Assembly: GCF_000173075.1 (NCBI RefSeq)
Contig: NZ_ABVL01000007.1
Location: 124,001 to 188,000 of the forward strand
Length of the DNA: 64,000 bases
Direction of reading: 5' to 3'
Source of the DNA: Chthoniobacter flavus Ellin428
GTDB lineage: Bacteria; Verrucomicrobiota; Verrucomicrobiia; Chthoniobacterales; Chthoniobacteraceae
Position 1 is the first letter of the stretch. The number at the start of each line of letters is the position of its first letter. Below, piece by piece: positions 45,301-53,588 of the stretch. Below the pieces are notes generated by a model that had not been told where the DNA came from, did not search any database, and worked only from the letters and a program-made list of their open reading frames with translations. The translations under genes were made by a program, and so were the position numbers.

Positions 45301-46965
45301 GGCGGACTGGATGACCCCGCCACTGGAGAGCGCCAGCGATTCGCCCGTCCCGCCGAAGGTGAGGACATTGCCAGTGACTGACTGGCCGACCGAGAGGGTG
45401 CCATTCCCGATTTTGACCACTCCACCCGAGCCAGCGATGGTCGCGGTGGCGAAGTCATCCGCAGGCTGTGCGGGAAGTGGCCGCCGGATGAGCTTGTCCT
45501 TGGTGCGCGTTGCGCCGGTGATAGCCAGCCTGGATACATCGTCTTCGACGGACAGCACGGAGGAATTGGCATCGGAGATGATGGGAGTTCCCGCATTGCC
45601 GGCGATAACGCCGCTTAAGGTGATGTTCCCCGTGGCGCCGGCTGCGGGCATGGCTGGGCTCGCAGCGAGAGAATTGGAAGCGCCACCAGTGAGCGAGAGC
45701 GTGCCCGCCCCTATTTTTGTGATGGCGCCGGAGCCGGTGACCGCGAAGGAGTTGCCGACGGTGAAGGATTTACCGGCAGTGACCTCGATGTCTCTCGTCA
45801 TCACCGGAGATGGCACGGAGATATTGTCGTCGAAAGACACCGTGGGCGGCCGATTAAGAGCCGTGGTGCTGCTCGGCGTGGAGATCGCGTTACTCGTTCC
45901 GTTCAGGTCGACCGTGCCATGCAGGTCGACTGTTCCGCTTCCGGAGGGGACCGTGCCATAGCCATCCGGCAATCCCGTGCCGTAGCTGAGACCGCCTCCC
46001 CGCATCGTCGTGGCCTCATGTGACAGTGTTCCGCCCGTGCCGGCGGCAAAACTTCCGCCGGCGTTGGTGGTTAACAGAGTACCGCCGCTAATCGCCGTGC
46101 CACCGGTGTAGGTATTGCTTCCCGTGAGCGTTAGGATGTTTCCGCCGTTGAGGGTGACGGTGCTGCTGGAGCCAGCCACATCGGTGGCAAAGGGAGACTT
46201 TTGTTTTTCCGATTCCCGCCAATCGGATTCGTTGGAAAATTGCGACGTGTCCCCAAAGGTGCCCAGATAAATGGGAGGCGACGGGTGGGCTGTGGCGGTT
46301 TGGGCACCAGGCAAGGATGAAGCCAGGTTCCAGGTTCCCGCGCCTGACTTGGCAAATGTCAATGAAGGCTTGGCGGTCTGCCCCGGCGGCGGAGGAGGCA
46401 AAGTCATGCTGCTGGTGACTGTGAATTCCGACTCGGCCGCAGGTATTTTCATCGCGTAGGCGGAGACGTCGACCGGCGTCTTTTTGAAAGCCCAATCGGA
46501 TTCGCTCGCGTCCCCCTTGTGCCAGGCGATCAGCGGCAGCTTGGAACGCAGACGGGAGGTGGGGGGGAGCAACGTGCTCAAGCCAAGGAAAGCCACGACC
46601 GCGGCGGCGAGACTCAATTGCACGACCCAGCCCCATTCCCGGCGCGGCTTCTGACTGATCGGCACGGTGACGATCGGCGAGGCGCTGGCTGGGGCGGGTG
46701 TCTTGCAATAGGCGAGGAGCCGTTCGCGGCGTTCGCTGGAGAGTTGCACCGGTATTTCCGATAAAGGCTGCTCGGGAAGAGCGGTGGCTTCGTGCAGGAG
46801 CTCTTTGGCTTTGGCCAGGCGGGCATGCAGCTTCGCGAGCTCGGGATCGGCGGCGATCTGTGCCTGGAGCGTGGCGGCTTCCTCGGGGGCAAGCTCGCCC
46901 ATGAGCAGGGCCGTAATGCGCATCTCCAGTTCCTCGCGGGGCGTTGGCTGGGGTTCCGTGCTCAT
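42328..46965 (-). CDS. Anti-sigma-like membrane protein with beta-strand repeats, TPR, STN and vWA domains
   Basis: 1545 residues. N terminus (1-95: ITALLMGELAPEEAATLQAQIAADPEL) resembles cytoplasmic anti-sigma regions; one helix at about 110-131. A Gly/Ser/Thr-rich part (about 230-520) contains autotransporter-associated strand repeats (TLTGSNTYTGGTAISGGTLL). A TPR-like helical region follows near 665-860 (DAAMKEKDYEKAAALYKAAT), two short STN/secretin-like domains about 885-1110 (RNVTVREAIDFLKKKSVEV; NWLIANGLTFNG...NTQDQLDLVDRIV), then a YfbK-type vWA domain: DRSGS MIDAS near 1208, FTDGAANLGDVN, and the YfbK C-terminal domain to the end. It overlaps the ECF sigma gene by four bases. I know this domain order only in outline, not as a described protein. 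Confidence 0.82.
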   Translation of the reverse strand: MSTEPQPTPREELEMRITALLMGELAPEEAATLQAQIAADPELAKLHARLAKAKELLHEATALPEQPLSEIPVQLSSERRERLLAYCKTPAPASASPIVTVPISQKPRREWGWVVQLSLAAAVVAFLGLSTLLPPTSRLRSKLPLIAWHKGDASESDWAFKKTPVDVSAYAMKIPAAESEFTVTSSMTLPPPPPGQTAKPSLTFAKSGAGTWNLASSLPGAQTATAHPSPPIYLGTFGDTSQFSNESDWRESEKQKSPFATDVAGSSSTVTLNGGNILTLTGSNTYTGGTAISGGTLLTTNAGGSFAAGTGGTLSHEATTMRGGGLSYGTGLPDGYGTVPSGSGTVDLHGTVDLNGTSNAISTPSSTTALNRPPTVSFDDNISVPSPVMTRDIEVTAGKSFTVGNSFAVTGSGAITKIGAGTLSLTGGASNSLAASPAMPAAGATGNITLSGVIAGNAGTPIISDANSSVLSVEDDVSRLAITGATRTKDKLIRRPLPAQPADDFATATIAGSGGVVKIGNGTLSVGQSVTGNVLTFGGTGESLALSSGGVIQSAPAATLSPTSDGGNITVNGSNLADLPNLGMVQLLQNEFQRDPRQPAAPASPQSPQPSDPRFAGRMDAPVAGQIAATAKPASTPESVVNAPEQQNRVVQLERTRGAADPTRAAQMKKAGDAAMKEKDYEKAAALYKAATDLTPNTAATQSEHKETLQKFSEASTKLAEQRITEGRYTDAENAARGVLDERYDPKNKKAVTLLSRLEQPDYYNKAASPKFRANVEQVKQWFVEAQGFYDTGRLDLAKKRAEQILNIDPTNVAARKFEEKTDRALSDYGVAAYNETRADAIAKTDMAWTRPVRRNRQNEIVVETTSPQATADKLQHKLEHIIIPKIDFRNVTVREAIDFLKKKSVEVDDFSPAGERGTNIVLKLADAGSASAKAPSSIPPIPGLEEAAPQGTPATKTGSNPADTRITVSLTNIPLVEALKYVTGLANLTYKVEPYAVAIMPMSENTDVFITKEWTIPKDLIPSAPDASPNTPIDRDTVKNWLIANGLTFNGNASALYIKSTNRLVIRNTQDQLDLVDRIVKADAKEREDKAKETVPTAPIPQPEVQTSANAFSTFSLNVSDVSFKLAAASLEQGHMPDPASVRSEEFINAFDYRDPEPSPGAPLAFVTERARYPFAQNRDLLRFAVKTAAAGRQPGRPLNIVLLLDRSGSMERADRVNIVREALSVLAKHLQPQDKLSIVTFARTPHLWADAVAGDKVHDVIARVNEITPEGGTNLEAALDLAYETAHHHFAVDSTNRVILFTDGAANLGDVNPDALTKKVEAQRKQGIALDCFGIGWEGYNDDLLEQLTRNADGRYGFINTPEDAAANFATQIAGALQVAASDVKVQVEFNPHRVKTYRQIGYATHQLTKEQFRDNSVNAAQIGAAESGNALYVVEVDPHGEGDLATVHVRFRVPGTSDYREHEWPVPFAGEVPPLEQASSALRLAGAASAFSEMLAASPYATEVTSDRLLNILNGVPPIYGADPRPTKLEWMIRQARSLSGR

Positions 46966-47582
46966 CGGGCCACCTCCGTCTTCTCCAGTTCCACAGCCAT
47001 CGCCTTCAGCGCGTGATGCAACAGATAGCCCACATGGCCCACCGTAAGCCCGGTGCGCTCGGCGATCTCCTTGTAAGATAGGTCTTCGTTGAACCGCAGG
47101 CGGATCAGCTCCCGGCTGCGTTCATCGAGCGTTTCGAGGACGAGTCGCACCAGCCCGATGCCCTCCCAGCGCGCGATCTGTTCGTCCGGCAACGGCTGTG
47201 AATCGCTGGCTTCCTGGATGGGGCAGGATTCGTCTTCCGTCGACGCGGGGCCGACGAGCACGATCTTGCTGGCGCGCCGCTGGTGATCGACGGCGAGATT
47301 ATGCACCGTGCGATAGAGCCAGGGCTGCGGATTGAGGACGGAGTGAAATTGGGCGTGGAGCTTCATAAACGCTTCCTGCACGATGTCCTCCGACACCTCG
47401 ATGCTGCCCAGGAGGCGCCGCGCGTACAGGAGCAGCGGCGATTCCAGGGCGGCAAAGACCTCCTCGATCGTTTGCCACGCGGGCGGGGGCACTGGGCTTT
47501 CGTCCGAGCGTGTTACGGCCATCGTGAGCAAGTCGGCGGGGGCATCGAGGATCTCTGTTTCGTGGCGAGTCGAGGACGACAT
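46962..47582 (-). CDS. ECF RNA polymerase sigma factor
   Basis: 206 residues from MSSSTRHETE; the frame is open further upstream but that stretch is the palindromic element at 47752-47947, not coding. Region 2: LESPLLLYARRLLGSIEVSEDIVQEAFMKLHAQFHSVLNPQPWLYRTVHNLAVDHQRR. Region 4: LETLDERSRELIRLRFNEDLSYKEIAERTGLTVGHVGYLLHHALKAM, a standard ECF helix-turn-helix. It overlaps the vWA protein by ATGA, so that protein is the likely cognate regulator, and both probably drive the giant downstream gene. Confidence 0.9.
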   Translation of the reverse strand: MSSSTRHETEILDAPADLLTMAVTRSDESPVPPPAWQTIEEVFAALESPLLLYARRLLGSIEVSEDIVQEAFMKLHAQFHSVLNPQPWLYRTVHNLAVDHQRRASKIVLVGPASTEDESCPIQEASDSQPLPDEQIARWEGIGLVRLVLETLDERSRELIRLRFNEDLSYKEIAERTGLTVGHVGYLLHHALKAMAVELEKTEVAR

Positions 47583-47751
47583 CGTTCGTCCATAAGACGG
47601 ACGGCGCGAGCGTTTGTTAGAAAACCGGGCTGGGATCGTCGCTCCGGGCGACCATCCCGATGCAATATGCTCGAAAACAGCGACTTCCGAAATGGAGAAA
47701 AAGCGGAGAAATGGCCGTGCTCCCAGACCGACCGACCGCCCTCTTCCCGAT

Positions 47752-47947
47752 GTCATCCTGAGCGGAGCGCTCGTGGGCTCGTGGGGGAGCGCGCAGTCCA
47801 AAGGACCCGGCCTAAACGACCAGCGAGACACCTATGGGACTGCGGGAGAAAACCCACCGAACCACCAGCGAGGATCGCTCGTAAAGCGGCCGGATCCTTC
47901 GACTGCGCGCTCCCCCACTGGCCCACGAGCGCTCCGCTCAGGATGAC
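47752..47947. repeat. 196-bp nested inverted repeat, copy A
   Basis: The ends are exact 27-base inverted repeats (47752-47778 and 47921-47947) beginning GTCATCCTGAGCGGAGCGC. Inside, further paired stretches (GGGGGAGCGCGCAGTC / GACTGCGCGCTCCCCC) extend the stem. It fills most of the 399-base gap (47583-47981) between the ECF sigma gene and parC; the rest of that gap shows nothing. Same family as the element at 53001. Confidence 0.85.
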
Positions 47948-47981
47948 ACCAAGGAGGGAGCGTCTCGCGTGTGCCGCCCGC

Positions 47982-50219
47982 CTATTTACCCTGCTTCTTC
48001 GGCGCGTCCTTGGCGCTGGCTGCCGATTTGGCTTTCTCGGCGGTCTTCTGCTCCAGCTCCATTTGCAACGGCTTGGCCGCTTTCACTTCTTTGACCGACC
48101 ACTTGGTAATGGTCAGGCCCTTCGAGGTGCGGGTGCTCACGGGCAGGGCGGTGAGGTCGAAATCGAGCTCGCGGACGCGGGCGCCGCTGCGGCCATCGAC
48201 CGAGACGTGCAGCGTCTTGGGCATCGCTTGCTCGCTGGGGCTGATGTGCAGGAAAATGATTTTGGAATCCTCCGATTTCACCAGTGAGTAGAGTTTGTCG
48301 CGCGAAAGGCCGCCAATCTGGAACTTCTTGGCGAAGGCTTTCCCCGTTTCGCCGTCCTGGTAGACCATGGTGTAGAAGTTCATGTCGCCATCCTTCGGCC
48401 AGAGGCCGATGTGGATGATCTTGCGGCCCATGAAAACCTTGTCCGCGACCTTGGTCACCTTGAGCGAGCCGTCGCGCATGATGGTGAGCACGCTGTCGAG
48501 GATCGAGCACTCGGTCACGAACTCGTGCTGGCGCCAGTTGAGCCCGATGAAGCCATCCTCGCGGTTCACGTAGAGGCGCTGGTTGGCCGACACGACCGCG
48601 GAGGCATCGATCTGCGCGATCTCGTCATACGTCGTGCGCCGCTTGACGCCCTTGCCGTATTTCTCCTGAAGCCTCTCGAACCAATCGACGGCGTAAGCCA
48701 CGAGGTTCTTGAGATGATGTTTCGTCTCCTTGATCGCCTCCTCGATCTTCTTGAGCGCTTCGTCGGCTTGGAAGCGATTGTAAGCGGAGATGCGCTTGAT
48801 CCGAATTTCCGTCAGGCGGACGATGTCCTCTTCCGTGACCTCGCGGCGGAGATTGCCGATGAAGGGCTTCAGGCCGGTGCGGATTTCCTCCAGCACGCTT
48901 TCCCAGGTCTGCGATTTCTCGATGCGGCGATAGATGCGTTCCTCGATGAAGATGCGCTCCAGCGAATCCCAGTGCCACTGTTGCTCGAGTTCGCCGAGCT
49001 TGATCTCCAGCTCCTGCTTGAGCAGTTCCTTGGTCGCGTCGACGCTCGCCTTGAGAATGTCGCGCACACCCATGAATTGCGGCCGGTCCTCGCCGGTTTC
49101 CGGATCGCGCACGATGACGCAGGCGGCGGGGTTGAGCTGCACCTGGCAACTCGTGAAGACGTAAAGCTGCTGGACGACCTTGTCCGGCTGCGAGCCCGGT
49201 GGGAGGTGCACGAGGATCTCCACCTTGCTGGCGGTGTTGTCGTCCACGTGCTTGATCTTGATCTTGCCCTTGGCGTTGGCCGCGAGGATGGACTCGATGA
49301 GCGACTCCGTGGTCACGCCGTAAGGAAGCTCGGTGATGCAGAGGACCGACTTCGAGTGTTCCTCGATCCGCGCGCGGACCTTCACCTTGCCGCCGCGTTC
49401 GCCGTCGTTGTAGTCCGTAAAGTCGCCCGTGCCGCCGGTGGGGAAGTCCGGCAGGATGCGGAAAGTCTTCCCCTGCAGATGATTGATCGCCGCGCGGCAG
49501 AGATCGTTGAAATTGTGCGGCAGGATTTTGGTCGAGAGTCCGACGGCGATACCTTCCGCGCCCTCGAGGAGCACGATGGGAAATTTCGCGGGAAGCGTGA
49601 CCGGCTCCTTCGTGCGTCCGTCGTAACTCTGCTGCCAGACAGTGGTCTTCGGGTTGAAAAGCACGTCGCGGGCAAACGGCGTGAGACGGGCTTCGATGTA
49701 ACGAGCGGCTGCCGCGGCATCGCCGGTGAGGGTGTTGCCGTAGTTGCCCTGCGGCTCGATGAGCCAGCCGCGCTGGCCGATGGCCACGAGGGCGGCCTCG
49801 ATGGAGGCATCGCCGTGCGGATGCAGCTTCATCGTCGCGCCGACGACGTTGGCCACCTTGTGGAAGCGCCCATCGTCCATGTCCCACAGCGTGTGCAGCA
49901 CGCGGCGCTGCACCGGCTTCAAGCCGTCGTCGATGTGCGGGACCGCACGATCGAGAATGACGTAGCTGGCGTATTCGAGGAACCAGTTACGATAGCTCAC
50001 CGCCAGCGGAGCCTGCTCGTTCTGCACCTTCTCGCCCGCGGGCCGGGTAGGCGCGAGCTCGGCGGTGGGTTCGACCACGGCTGGTGCGAGATCGGAAGAT
50101 GCCTGCTCGGCCGGTGGCTCGCCATTCGTGGGCGCGGCGCCGTCGGTGGCGGGGGTGTTGGCGTTATCGAGGGTGAGCTCGGCTTGGTCGTTCTTCGGGG
50201 AAGATTTCTTCTTGGCCAT
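47982..50219 (-). CDS. parC: DNA topoisomerase IV subunit A
   Basis: DNA-cleaving subunit of a type IIA topoisomerase, 745 residues. A low-complexity Ala/Glu/Pro N-terminal extension (1-70) precedes the winged-helix domain: DRAVPHIDDGLKPVQRR, MKLHPHGDASIEAAL, the active tyrosine Y174 in AAARYIEARL. The tower and coiled coil follow (TRTS... after residue 350), and the C-terminal region (from about 520: RLYVNREDGFIGLNW, HIGLWPKDGDMNFYTMVY) is a reduced beta-pinwheel without a GyrA box, supporting topoisomerase IV over gyrase. The Lys/Ala-rich tail is typical. It is downstream of parE with a Uma2 gene between. Confidence 0.92.
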   Translation of the reverse strand: MAKKKSSPKNDQAELTLDNANTPATDGAAPTNGEPPAEQASSDLAPAVVEPTAELAPTRPAGEKVQNEQAPLAVSYRNWFLEYASYVILDRAVPHIDDGLKPVQRRVLHTLWDMDDGRFHKVANVVGATMKLHPHGDASIEAALVAIGQRGWLIEPQGNYGNTLTGDAAAAARYIEARLTPFARDVLFNPKTTVWQQSYDGRTKEPVTLPAKFPIVLLEGAEGIAVGLSTKILPHNFNDLCRAAINHLQGKTFRILPDFPTGGTGDFTDYNDGERGGKVKVRARIEEHSKSVLCITELPYGVTTESLIESILAANAKGKIKIKHVDDNTASKVEILVHLPPGSQPDKVVQQLYVFTSCQVQLNPAACVIVRDPETGEDRPQFMGVRDILKASVDATKELLKQELEIKLGELEQQWHWDSLERIFIEERIYRRIEKSQTWESVLEEIRTGLKPFIGNLRREVTEEDIVRLTEIRIKRISAYNRFQADEALKKIEEAIKETKHHLKNLVAYAVDWFERLQEKYGKGVKRRTTYDEIAQIDASAVVSANQRLYVNREDGFIGLNWRQHEFVTECSILDSVLTIMRDGSLKVTKVADKVFMGRKIIHIGLWPKDGDMNFYTMVYQDGETGKAFAKKFQIGGLSRDKLYSLVKSEDSKIIFLHISPSEQAMPKTLHVSVDGRSGARVRELDFDLTALPVSTRTSKGLTITKWSVKEVKAAKPLQMELEQKTAEKAKSAASAKDAPKKQGK

Positions 50220-50359
50220 CTAACTAAAAGGAGATCGGTGGATGCGGAAAGTGGGTTGGTTTGAGCGTGGAGAACGAAGTGTAAAACCGCCGGCGGCGTT
50301 TAATCTGTCCGCCGGGGATTGCCACGACGAAGAGCAATGGCCTTGGAAAAACGCCCCAT

Positions 50360-50902
50360 CTAGCCGAGAATTTTGCCGGGCATTTCGGGACAGAGCAGCG
50401 ATTTTCTGGCGGCTCGTGAAGGAGACGTTTTTAGAAAAAAACGAACGTGGCCGTCACGTTCGCACAGCCAAACCTCACTGGCCCCCGCGGCGAAATAGAG
50501 GCGACGCTTGGCTTCGATTTCGTTGCGCGTATTCGAGGGCGAGAGAACTTCGATACAGATTTCAGGCGCGGCGGTCAGTGCGGCTTTTCCACCGATACCG
50601 GCGAACCGCTTTTTCGACGCCCACACCAGGTCTGGCACCTTCACGCCTTCGCTGGTGGAGATGGGGCACTCCACGATGATTTTTCCAATGGGGGCAAACT
50701 TCGAGAGAAGAAGCGTCAGGTCCGCTTGCTGGCCACCGTGCGCGGGATCAGCCGGAGGATTCATGATGATCTGTCCATAACGGTCGGTTTCGATCTTGCC
50801 TTCGATATCCGTCCAAAGGGGATCGGCGCAGAGCTCGGCCCAACGCGCGAGATTAAACGCGGTTTGATTTTTAATGATGGGCAGGTCGTGTAAAGCGTTC
50901 AT
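50360..50902 (-). CDS. Uma2 family (DUF820) PD-(D/E)XK nuclease-like protein
   Basis: 180-residue Uma2-fold protein. The restriction-endonuclease-like core is visible: GVKVPDLVWAS (catalytic Asp), PEICIEVLSPSNT (E-V pair) and the helix with KRRLYFAAGASEVWLCERDG. Uma2 proteins are very common in cyanobacteria, Planctomycetes and relatives; their biological function is unknown, though some are linked with mobile DNA. It is in the same direction as parE and parC, 44 bases after parE and 140 before parC. Confidence 0.85.
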   Translation of the reverse strand: MNALHDLPIIKNQTAFNLARWAELCADPLWTDIEGKIETDRYGQIIMNPPADPAHGGQQADLTLLLSKFAPIGKIIVECPISTSEGVKVPDLVWASKKRFAGIGGKAALTAAPEICIEVLSPSNTRNEIEAKRRLYFAAGASEVWLCERDGHVRFFLKTSPSRAARKSLLCPEMPGKILG

Positions 50903-50946
50903 GGCCCGAAATCAGGATGTCATGGCGCGTGCTGGGTAGCAAGGAA

Positions 50947-52788
50947 TCACACCTCGATCAGGTCCTTCTCCACGCGCAGGTTGTCGATGATGAACTCCTG
51001 TCGCTCGGGCGTGTTCTTGCCCATGAAGAAGGTGAGCAGTTCGTCGCTGCTGTAGAGGTGGTGCAGGTTCACCGGGTCGAGGCGGATGTTTTCGCCGATG
51101 AAGTCCTTGAACTCGCCCGCGGAGATTTCGCCGAGGCCCTTGAAGCGAGTGATCTCGTGGCTGGCGCCGAGCCTGGCCATCGCGGCCTGCTTTTCCTGCT
51201 CGGAATAGCAGTACTGCGTGACCTTTTTGTTGCGCACCCGGAAGAGTGGCGTCTGCAGGATGTAGAGGTGATTGTTGCGAATCACGTCCGGGAAATACTG
51301 CAGGAAAAACGAGATGAGCAGCAGGCGGATGTGCATGCCGTCGACGTCGGCATCGGTGGCGATGACGATGCGGTTGTAGCGCAGTCCATCGAGGCCGTCC
51401 TCGATGTTGAGCGCCGACTGCAGGAGGTGAAATTCCTCATTCTCGTAGATGATCTTCTTCGTCAGGCCGAAGGTATTCAGCGGCTTGCCCTTGAGCGCGA
51501 AGACGGCCTGGGTTTGCACGTCGCGCGTGGAAGTGAGCGAACCGGCGGCGGAATCGCCCTCGACGATGAAGAGCGTGCTCTCCTCGGCGCGCGGATTCCT
51601 GTCGCCGAGATGCAGGCGGCAATCGCGCAGCTTGCGATTGTGCAACGAAGCTTTCTTCGCGCGTTCCTTGGCAATGTTGCGGATGCCGGCGAGCTCCTTT
51701 CGCTCCTCTTCGTTTTGCTCGATCTTGCCCTTGATGATCTCGGCGACTTCCCGGTTTTTGTGCAGAAAGGTGTCGAGCGCCTGCTGCATGAATTTGCCCA
51801 CGAATTCTTTCAGCGATGGGCCGCCGGGACCGATCTCCGTCGAGCCGAGCTTGGTCTTGGTCTGCGATTCGAAGACCGGTTCCTGCACGCGCACGGAGAC
51901 GGCGGCGTCGATGGATTGGCGGATATCCGCGGCGTCGTAGTCTTTCTTGAAATGGTTGCGCACCGTGGCGACCAGCGCCTCGCGGAAGGCGGCGAGATGC
52001 GTGCCGCCCATGGTGGTGTGCTGGCCGTTGACGAAGGACCAGTATTCCTCGCCGTAGTGGTTGCCGTGGGTCATTGCGATCTCGATGTCATCGCCCTCGA
52101 GATGGATGATTGGGTAAAGCGGCTCGCCGTTGAGTTCCTTGGTGAGCAGATCCTTCAGGCCGTTTTGCGAACGGAAGGGTTTGCCGTTGAGCGTGAGGGT
52201 GAGGCCACGGTTGAGGAAGGCGTAGTTCCACAACATGTCCTCGATGAATTCCGCGCGGAACCGGAAGTCCTTGCCGAAGAGCGCTTCATCGGGCGTGAAC
52301 TCGATGAACGTGCCGTTGCGCTCCGTGGTCTTGGTCACCTTCGATTCGCTCTTCAGCCGGCCCTTCTCAAATTCCACGACCTTGGTGTCGCCTTCGCGAA
52401 TGGCCTGCGCGCGATAGCTCAGCGCCAGCGCATTGACCGCTTTCTGGCCGACGCCGTTCAGGCCGACCGCTTTTTGGAAAGTCTCGCTGTCGTATTTCGC
52501 GCCGGTGTTGATGATCGAAACGCAGTCCACCAGTTTGCCGAGCGGAATGCCGCGGCCGTAATCGCGCACCCGCACGCTGCGCTCCTCGACCTCGACTTCG
52601 ATCTTTTTGCCGAAGCCCATGGTGAATTCGTCGATGCAGTTGTCGACCGTTTCCTTGAGCAGCACATAGATGCCATCCTCGGCATGCGCGCCGTTGCCGA
52701 GCCGGCCAATGTACATGCCGGGACGCAGGCGGATGTGCTCCAGCGAGCTAAGGGTCTTGATGCTTGCTTCGGTATAATTGGACGCCAT
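50947..52788 (-). CDS. parE: DNA topoisomerase IV subunit B
   Basis: ATPase subunit of the type IIA topoisomerase, 613 residues. GHKL ATPase: [20 protein letters not shown] (N box), [11 protein letters not shown] (G1), [13 protein letters not shown] (ATP lid). Transducer and TOPRIM follow: [12 protein letters not shown] with the catalytic Glu and [10 protein letters not shown] for Mg. The C-terminal tail ends [14 protein letters not shown]...[16 protein letters not shown]. Length and C terminus match ParE rather than the larger GyrB. Its partner ParC is encoded downstream in the same direction. Confidence 0.92.
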   Translation of the reverse strand: MASNYTEASIKTLSSLEHIRLRPGMYIGRLGNGAHAEDGIYVLLKETVDNCIDEFTMGFGKKIEVEVEERSVRVRDYGRGIPLGKLVDCVSIINTGAKYDSETFQKAVGLNGVGQKAVNALALSYRAQAIREGDTKVVEFEKGRLKSESKVTKTTERNGTFIEFTPDEALFGKDFRFRAEFIEDMLWNYAFLNRGLTLTLNGKPFRSQNGLKDLLTKELNGEPLYPIIHLEGDDIEIAMTHGNHYGEEYWSFVNGQHTTMGGTHLAAFREALVATVRNHFKKDYDAADIRQSIDAAVSVRVQEPVFESQTKTKLGSTEIGPGGPSLKEFVGKFMQQALDTFLHKNREVAEIIKGKIEQNEEERKELAGIRNIAKERAKKASLHNRKLRDCRLHLGDRNPRAEESTLFIVEGDSAAGSLTSTRDVQTQAVFALKGKPLNTFGLTKKIIYENEEFHLLQSALNIEDGLDGLRYNRIVIATDADVDGMHIRLLLISFFLQYFPDVIRNNHLYILQTPLFRVRNKKVTQYCYSEQEKQAAMARLGASHEITRFKGLGEISAGEFKDFIGENIRLDPVNLHHLYSSDELLTFFMGKNTPERQEFIIDNLRVEKDLIEV

Positions 52789-53588
52789 GGGGTATGTGAG
52801 GTGGGGAAAAAGAAGTAGGAAGGCCGGGCTGACAAGTGCAATTCCCGCACCGAAACTTCCAATTTGGGATTTTGGACGGGTCGGAGCGCGATGTACAGCG
52901 AAGAAAATGGGGTGCGGTGGCGCGAGGAGGGGCCTGCAAACGACGCGAAGAGAAACCCTCTATTAGTGCTATGTGGGTGATCCGCGCGTCCAAAAAAACT
53001 GTCATCCTTGAGCGGAGCGCCCCGGCGGGCGAAGGCGGGCGGGGCACGCAGTGAAGGACCTCTGATCTCCGTGGGCGACGGCGGAGGGACGAATGGGCGC
53101 GTGTCACGCGCCAGGTGGAGAAGCTCCGCGTGAAAACCCGCGGAGATCAGAGGTCCTTCGACTCCGCCCATGCTTCCCCGCTCCGCTCAAGGATGACGTG
53201 TTTTTGGGGCGCTTCGCGCGACTGTGCGCAGCGTTTACTCTCAATGATACTCGCTCTGGGTGTGCCGCTCCGGGGCGGATAGAAAGTGTTCGTGGCACCC
53301 CTGGACATGGATTGATTCTGCCCGTTTCACCCTCTGATATTGACTCCGCTTCGTCACGTTATGTCGGAACGAGTGCGCTGATTGGCACGGAATGTCGCCG
53401 TTCGACGGAAATTGAAGCATTCAGAGAACGCGGAGCGGTGAATGGTATGACGCGTGCTAGCCGCGACGGGCGTCATTGAGGCCCTCGAGTCGCTTGCCCA
53501 AAAAGCGGTTCGGACGGCGTGTGCTTTTTCTTCCCCGGAAATGAATTCGTACGCTCGGCGCGGTTTCGATGCACCACCCGCAACCCAC
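52789..53588. other. 800-bp divergent intergenic region (parE / TonB receptor)
   Basis: Holds the promoters of two divergent units and the palindromic element at 53001-53197. I looked for a cobalamin riboswitch B12 box and for a strong Fur site before the receptor gene and saw neither. The open frame running from 53454 into the receptor gene lacks conserved residues and is not treated as coding. Nothing else recognised. Confidence 0.6.
53001..53197. repeat. 197-bp nested inverted repeat, copy B
   Basis: Exact 19-base inverted ends (53001-53019 and 53179-53197, GTCATCCTTGAGCGGAGCG) with an inner exact 19-base pair (53053-53071 and 53141-53159) around GGACCTCTGATCTCC. Same end sequence, size and nested plan as copy A at 47752. 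Confidence 0.85.

Noticed and set aside
53200..53588. Cobalamin riboswitch or Fur box before the TonB receptor
   Set aside because: No B12-box-like sequence was found and the only Fur-like stretch (TCAATGATA) is too short to support.
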